Shown here piece after piece: positions 18,045-23,179 of a stretch of DNA of 23,179 nucleotides. Origin of the DNA: Silene noctiflora (taxonomy: Eukaryota; Streptophyta; Magnoliopsida; Caryophyllales; Caryophyllaceae); assembly GCA_009801015.1 (NCBI GenBank), contig VHZZ01000082.1:101658-124836 (forward strand), read 5' to 3'. The notes under the pieces were generated by a model. The model did no database searches, was not told the origin of the DNA, and was given only the letters and a program-made list of their open reading frames with translations. Every line of letters begins with the position of its first letter. Position 1 is the first letter of the stretch. Made by a program: the position numbers and the translations under genes.

Positions 18045-21000
18045 CTAGAGTGCTTGATAGATATCTTCATCTGGTGTTGGTTCAGAAGCTCGAAAAAAAG
18101 GTAGCATATAAGCATGATCAAATCGTCGCCAGTAGTAATGGACTGTTTTAGTAGGCTTTGTTAAGAGCATGCTTAGAGTACTTTTACTAGCGATATTATC
18201 TGCCATGTATGCATCCGAATCTCTTAAATTCCAGAGTAATGGCAGTGTCGTTGATTGGGGACTTGACGATTCTGAGCAAACTGTGATGTTGGTGGTTGTT
18301 GATGATGGTACCAGTAGTCTAAGCAGAGGTTTAGTCAATGTTCCAAAAACCTGAGAATTGTTATCGTAAAATTAGAACCAAGTAACTCGCTGTATGATAA
18401 AGTCGCTACTTACAGTTTAAGACGGGCTGAAATATATTCTGCCATACCCCTGTCGGAAATTATGGAAGGGGTAATCTGTAATCAGAAAGAATTTACTTAC
18501 CACTGTACTGAAATAGATAACACTGATCGTGCTAGTGATCATTATAGCACCTCCGTGTTCATGAGTGTGAGCTTTTTTTGTAAACTGCAATATTATCAAA
18601 ACTGTGTCAATAAAAGGCGATAACCTGCAAAGCTTGTGTATCGGGCTTTGAAGTGGCAACAAACAGTCGCGACAAACTTGTGTAGCATGACTTTCAAGTC
18701 GTACTGCTACTATGTAGAAAAACTGAAAGAATTTGAGAGGTTAACCTGATTGTAAGCAAGAGCCATAGTAACGGAACCCCTCATTAGACCGGCCCACCAG
18801 ATGATCACCTGTAAATTTGCAGAATTGAGGTCGTTGTTCGGCTGACAAATAATCATAAGAAATGAAAACATGAAGAACAAGCGAGTTGAGCACATACCTG
18901 ACGTTTTAACTCAATTTTTTCATCAGGTTCCCTTTTTGTAAGGTTGACGAGGTATGACAGTGGGAAAATAGACATTGCTCGACCAACAAGAACGAGGATT
19001 AGTAGAGTTGAGCTCACCGCGAGGGAAGTGCCAACTCTGTGATAACAAATACTCCTATAAAGTTCTTGACAATTTGATTACAAATTTGAAACAAGAGGAG
19101 TATTAGTCCATACCTGTGTAGAACAACTTCCCACCTCTGAACGTCCAAGGCGTCCATACCAACGTACAGAAATATAAATTTTTCAGCAATGTCAGACATT
19201 GTCGCAAACGCATGCCTAGGTTTTTAGACCAAATACAATGAAAGGTTAAATAAGGGACGGTGTATCATACAAAAATAAACCAAGGTAAAGCGAAGAAATT
19301 TACTTGGTTGTAGTTCTTGAGTTTTCGGTCACATTATAGCTGGTGTAGTGTGACATTAGCATCCCACAGAAGAATACAGAGAGAATGCCACTTAATTGGA
19401 AGAGCTGCAAAAGATTCAAAATTTAGAGATGTCGCGAATTATTGTCAAAATATTATGATCATGAATGGAGAAACACTCACTTCAGCCAACATATAGGAAA
19501 GATAAGCCATCAAAATCATAGCGGAAATTTCATGGACCGGAGACTGCCTGCAGCCAGTATGAAAGGGAAGAGTTTTTACATCACAACCTAATCTATGAAC
19601 TTACTGACAGCATCTCCTTGCTAATTTTCTGTTTTAGATATTATTTTACGAGAAAACGAGAGAAACGACATGAAATTATCACGTAAAAACCTAAAATACG
19701 GTAGATGCTTACCCACCAAAGGACATCTTTTTGGTTGTATATGCACACAACAACGCGATCTGTGGTAAAGAAAAAAAATTGTTTCGAGACTTATCTGAAA
19801 AATGACTAAAGGAGAATAGACGAATAGTTAAGGAAGAAACTTACAAATACTCCGAGCAAGATGCTAAGCACGGACAAATACAGACACTCTTCAGTAAACA
19901 CTAGGACAACATTATTGGCCCCAAGGGGAATATAGTCAAATCTCTGGATCACATGAAAAAGCACCAACGACATTGCATCGTTGACTACACTCTCACCGAA
20001 AACCAGGCTATACACTAATGGTGTATCTTCCTGATTCAGAACCTGCAGGGTTGAAACAGAATCTGTAGCTGCAAAGATTGCTCCGAGTGCTGCAGATTTT
20101 ATGGACAATTTGTTAGTAATAGAATAACAAAGAGCTAAGGTTAATGAACAAAGAATGTATCCCTAAATATTGAATACGAGTATTTGATCAAGCTATCTAA
20201 ATAAATCATTCAACGCAAATGAAAAGAGAAGAAGTACCAAAATAATCGCGGGAATCTAAGGAACCGACATCCAGTGTTTTAAACAATAGATAAGCACCTG
20301 GTTCACAATGCAAAAGATAAGGTTAGAGGAATGCGACAACTGCAGTACACTACTGCTAGACTGTCATAGAAACGACGAAGGCATTCCAGATTTACGCAAC
20401 AAAAATGATGTTTGCTAGACTTTAGGATATTCATGATCAAAGTACCATGCTTAATTGGTGTATAGAGTATACCTGCGGATATGACTCCGAAGGATATCAA
20501 AGTTCCAATGGCACCATAGAGTGTAATGGTTGAAAAATTACGGAAGAACTGCTTCTTCCTAACCTCGAAGCTGGATCAAGGAAACACAAATCAGAATCTT
20601 ACTAAATGAATTCGCAATAAATCATAAAACATTCAGTAGCATTAAAGATCCAGCGACTGAAGAAACTGTACTGTATGCTCAGCTATGTCGACAGATGAAG
20701 GTAGAATCAAGCATTTTTACTAATATTAGTCAATTTTTCATCGTCACAGATTTTTCCATACTCAGAATTCTAAAATTTAGCAACAAAAACAAATACTGCG
20801 TACAATAATAAAACTATAAAAGACTCAGTTCTAAGGCGATTTGTGTTCGACTAACATGAATTTTATGTCAGTGAAAAGTTATAAACTTTACTTCCCGTAT
20901 AATTATATCAACAAATAAACAAAGCACATGTCAGATAGCTTAGCCAGTAAATCATTCCACTGAGATATCATGGCATGCGCTCAGAAGTCGTCAGCATCAA

Positions 21001-21636
21001 AATCACCCTTAATACAATAAGCTGTAGTGGATCGAAAAAAAATAATAATTTCAGCATTCCTTTGAAAAATAAGGTCCTTTTAATTATTCAAAAGCAACCG
21101 TCTCTTTCCAAAACAACAACAACATCGCCTCAGTGCTTCCTTGACAAGTTACGACTAATGAGAATCACAGAATTGTAATTTCTCCAGCATTAATGCATGA
21201 ACATTACGTACCCAGCATTGAATATAATGGGAGGAAGAACATAATTAAAGAAAAGCTGTTCATCAAACTTGAACACTAATGCAGTCCTTCCTTGTGTAAG
21301 TAACAAAATCAGAGCTCCAGCCACAGAGCCCTGCAAAATTTAACGGCAAAAATAAGAAAAGCCATCACCCTTAGGATTAATGAAAAATAATAATCACAAA
21401 TACTTATGCAACGCTGTTTACACAAATTTACTTAGTGTAAAACCGCTTTACACAAGACTAACTCGTAAATAATATGATTAATAAGCAATTAAGTAAATTG
21501 TCACCATTAGCAAGATTAAAGTAGTTTTGCTGATCCATCTGTTATTTTTTAACAAATGATCAAGCAAAATGCAAATATAAAGCAAACCCACAAACAAGGA
21601 GATTGCTTGTACTGATGTTTCATCATTTATCCCCAT
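18045..21636 (-). CDS. NHX: Vacuolar-type Na+(K+)/H+ antiporter, NHX class I-like, 13 coding exons
   Basis: Exchanges Na+ or K+ for H+ across endomembranes, usually the tonoplast. Minus-strand exons, all with GT-AG borders and matching phases: 21505-21636, 21212-21330, 20473-20570, 20238-20297, 19845-20089, 19713-19759, 19481-19547, 19304-19404, 19114-19215, 18898-19036, 18746-18808, 18501-18584, 18045-18350. The product is 520 aa (family about 530-550). Motifs: amiloride-type LFFNYVLPPI at 70-79 (usually LFFIYLLPPI); GAIFAATDS at 139-147; GESVVNDAMS at 168-177 with the essential Asn-Asp pair kept at 173-174; AYLSYMLAELF near 249-258; FLYVGMDALD near 305-314; IIWWAGLMRGSVTMALAYN near 372-390. 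The tail MLLTKPTKTVHYYWRRFD resembles NHX3/NHX4-type proteins. Unusual changes include KNNRWISK for EENRWMNES in the first helix region and SDIAEKF for SFLAETF. The exon model is from reading borders and family similarity and has no transcript support. Confidence 0.9.
20937..21013. repeat. Second copy of the SINE-like repeat (in an NHX intron)
   Basis: It begins AGCTTAGCCAGTAAA and ends CGTCAGCATCAAAATCACCC, matching the start and end of the repeat at 11671-11745 with a diverged middle. It lies in the 641 bp intron between NHX exons 2 and 3. Confidence 0.45.
21416..21465. repeat. MITE-like repeat end in NHX intron 1
   Basis: On the minus strand it reads GTTAGTCTTGTGTAAAGCGG followed by TTTTACACTAAGTAAATTTG. 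The words TGTAAA / TTTACA form an internal inverted repeat. It is related to sequences at 16497-16525 and 2247-2275. Only one end is recognisable, so the element is partial or its other end is diverged. Confidence 0.4.
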
Positions 21637-21973
21637 TATTAATTTCTGAAGCTTAATTTGAATTAGAACTTGTAAATTGATGGGGAGTTCATAATTTTAA
21701 CTATTATTATTATTATCCCATGTAATGTGATTAAATACAGTTGTAGTAGCAATGAAATTGGTTTTTAACTAATTAAATTAAATAATTAATTAAATGTACG
21801 AGTGTTTGTGTATAATACGGTTACAAATTAAGATTATGATAAGAATTGCAGTATTAAGATTAAGATTAAGATGATGAAGAAGAATACGAGTAGGGTAGAA
21901 AGACCCGCCAAAAATTAGTTGATTATTTAATTGAAGGTTTAATTATGGGTAGGAGATAAGATATAGATGTCCT
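21637..21973 (-). promoter_or_regulatory. Upstream region and leader of the NHX gene
   Basis: No other gene fits here. On the minus strand a pyrimidine-rich TCTTCTTCATCATC stretch and three TCTTAA units (about 21850-21885) precede the coding start by 210-250 bp. No clear TATA box is visible; TATTATACAC near 21810 is a weak candidate. TTTTTGGCGGG near 21907-21917 resembles an E2F site, which may be chance. Confidence 0.35.
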
Positions 21974-22259
21974 TAGAGATGGCCATCAGCATGGGTTGAC
22001 CCAGCACGGCCCGTTTAGACCCGGCCCGGCCAGACATGCCCCCCTCCCTGGCCTGGCCCGGGTCACAATACCCAGACCTAGTCCGCCTCTAACCCGCCAA
22101 CACCCGCAACTCGGCTCCAGCCCGCCCTCCCCCCTGGCCCAGGCCAGACACAATCACAACCCGACCAAGCCCGCCCTCCCCCCTATCCTGGCCCGGGTCT
22201 GACCAAAAGAGTCCGGCCCGCCCCCTGGCCAACCCGAGCCCGGCCCGATGTCACCTCTA
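21974..22259. mobile_element. GC-rich hAT-like non-autonomous transposon (286 bp)
   Basis: Terminal inverted repeats TAGAGATGGCCATC (left) and TAGAGGTGACATC (right, reverse-complemented) bound an interior of repeated GGCCCGG, CCCGCC and CCTGGCC words. The flanks are GATGTCCT (21966-21973) and GATGTGCT (22260-22267), an 8 bp target duplication with one mismatch, as expected of the hAT superfamily. The strongly GC-rich interior contrasts with the AT-rich flanks. The 68-codon open frame inside (21996-22202) reflects composition only. No transposase is encoded. Confidence 0.7.
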
Positions 22260-22375
22260 GATGTGCTAGACCGCTAGACCAAACTCTGCCCTTGTCAAAA
22301 TGTCTTAGGTTCATCTGGTTTACTTTTTAATGGCGGGTTGTTTCGAGCCGGGCTAAATTGAGCTTGTGTCTTATA

Positions 22376-22587
22376 CTCCCTCCTATTTACTAAGATGTTC
22401 CATAATTCCTAAAATGACAAATTCAATAGATCTTTCACTTTCTTTATTAGTTTATTATTTGTGATTCTTAGGACTTGTGATCCCACATTTTCTCTATTAC
22501 TTTCATTTTCCTCCACAAATCTCCTTTCACTTAAAAACTCATCAAAAAACAATGTGATTGTGGAACATCATAGTGGATAGGAGGTAG
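22376..22587. mobile_element. Stowaway-like MITE (212 bp)
   Basis: The left end CTCCCTCCTATTTACTAAGA and the reverse complement of the right end (CTACCTCCTATCCACTATGA, then GATGTTCCA in both) form a 27 bp imperfect terminal inverted repeat with about four mismatches. CTCCCTCC is the usual Tc1/mariner-Stowaway start, and TA precedes it at 22374-22375; the right-hand TA is not intact. It lies about 116 bp beyond the hAT-like element. Confidence 0.75.
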
Positions 22588-23179
22588 TCGTTTTTTTTAG
22601 ATTGGGTTAGAATATATTACAACTAGATAATTATAATCTTATTAACAAATATATTTGCATTTGTTTCCTTAGTTCTTATTGTAAATTATGTTTATAAAAG
22701 ATCTTTCTAAATAATAAGAACTATTTTAAACCCCGTGCATTATATGCACGGTATATAAGTTTAATCTTTTTTATAAAATTATTTATATAATATTGGTACC
22801 TTATAATTTTTACATTTCTCATCATTGTATTTTGCTTTGATAAATAAAAGTTAGAACTGAAACTTAGTTAAGGAAAATTGAGTAATGAGTTGAAATATAT
22901 TTTAATGAAAATATTTTTATAGCATAAAGCTAATGAGTTTCAATTTAGATTTCTTTTTTTTCAATTTTTTTTTTTGTTACGAAAGTAATAACAACGATTT
23001 CTAGTTTTGGTTTTATACAGAATATGTGGGTCAACTCATCATCTAATAATGGAATCAATAAAAGATTTAGCAATTTATAATTTTATATCAATTTTATTTT
23101 ATTTTAATTAAAATATTATAATTTAGAGTTTAGTGAAAATAATATAATTTGATAAAGAGATTAATTTTAGTAAAAATCA
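22588..23179. other. AT-rich right edge, no supported gene
   Basis: Long A and T runs and no coding-like stretch on either strand. The only structured part is a perfect 8 bp arm palindrome with a 3 bp centre at 22733-22751 (CCGTGCAT-TAT-ATGCACGG). The preceding TTTTAAACC is like the TTAAACCCGTGCAA at 4239-4252. Confidence 0.5.
22733..22751. repeat. Perfect palindrome CCGTGCAT-N3-ATGCACGG
   Basis: Two 8 bp arms match exactly around TAT. 'CCCGTGCA..TGCACGG' motifs mark ends or hairpins of some plant repeats, and a half-copy occurs near 4245. The origin is not resolved. Confidence 0.55.

Noticed and set aside
18169..18354. 61-codon plus-strand frame
   Set aside because: Antisense to the last coding exon of the NHX gene.
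21996..22202. 68-codon Pro/Arg-rich plus-strand frame
   Set aside because: Lies wholly inside the GC-rich hAT-like element and reflects its repeated GGCCCGG words.
1..23179. CRISPR array, operon or bacterial-type system
   Set aside because: Spliced plant genes fill the window, and the repeats are microsatellites and transposon ends, with no regular repeat-spacer pattern.

Overview
The window is nuclear DNA of a flowering plant. Evidence: GT-AG introns with AT-rich interiors, an SF3B1 gene with an intronless coding region and a 5'UTR intron, a many-exon vacuolar NHX antiporter, a NETWORKED-type actin-binding protein, an arabinogalactan protein, and many short transposon remnants. The repeat style (fragments like 'tactccgta', 'acccgaaatgaccc' and 'gtgtaagacgg') suggests Caryophyllales, perhaps Amaranthaceae. 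That placement is an inference from memory, not a search result.

Layout. 1-1440: first exon (minus strand) of a probable plastid-targeted protein whose other exons I cannot find in the window. 1905-3543: a truncated tandem copy of SF3B1 (plus strand) with its own TATA box and 5'UTR intron, ending at an in-frame TGA after 295 codons. 3544-6090: gene-free AT-rich spacer with repeats. 6096-10600: the full SF3B1 gene, 1275 aa (plus). 10600-11070: spacer with a degenerate tandem duplication. 11080-11590: a GPI-anchored AGP-like protein (plus). 11590-12620: spacer with a SINE-like repeat and a small inverted-repeat element. 12624 to about 16980: a NET3-like gene on the minus strand, made of two coding exons separated by a 2.25 kb intron plus a probable 5'UTR intron. 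17000-18044: spacer. 18045-21636: an NHX-type Na+(K+)/H+ antiporter on the minus strand, which I rebuilt as 13 coding exons (520 aa). 21974-22587: two small DNA transposons, one GC-rich and hAT-like with a near-perfect 8 bp target duplication, one Stowaway-like. 22590-23179: AT-rich DNA with a perfect short palindrome.

The genes do not form one pathway; this is an ordinary plant gene neighbourhood. The most unusual signal is in the SF3B1 pair. The first 424 nt of the two coding regions are identical apart from an early substitution, while the 5'UTR and the rest of the shared coding region are clearly diverged. This points to recent gene conversion between an essential splicing factor gene and its truncated neighbour. 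I did not find a convincing new multi-gene system.
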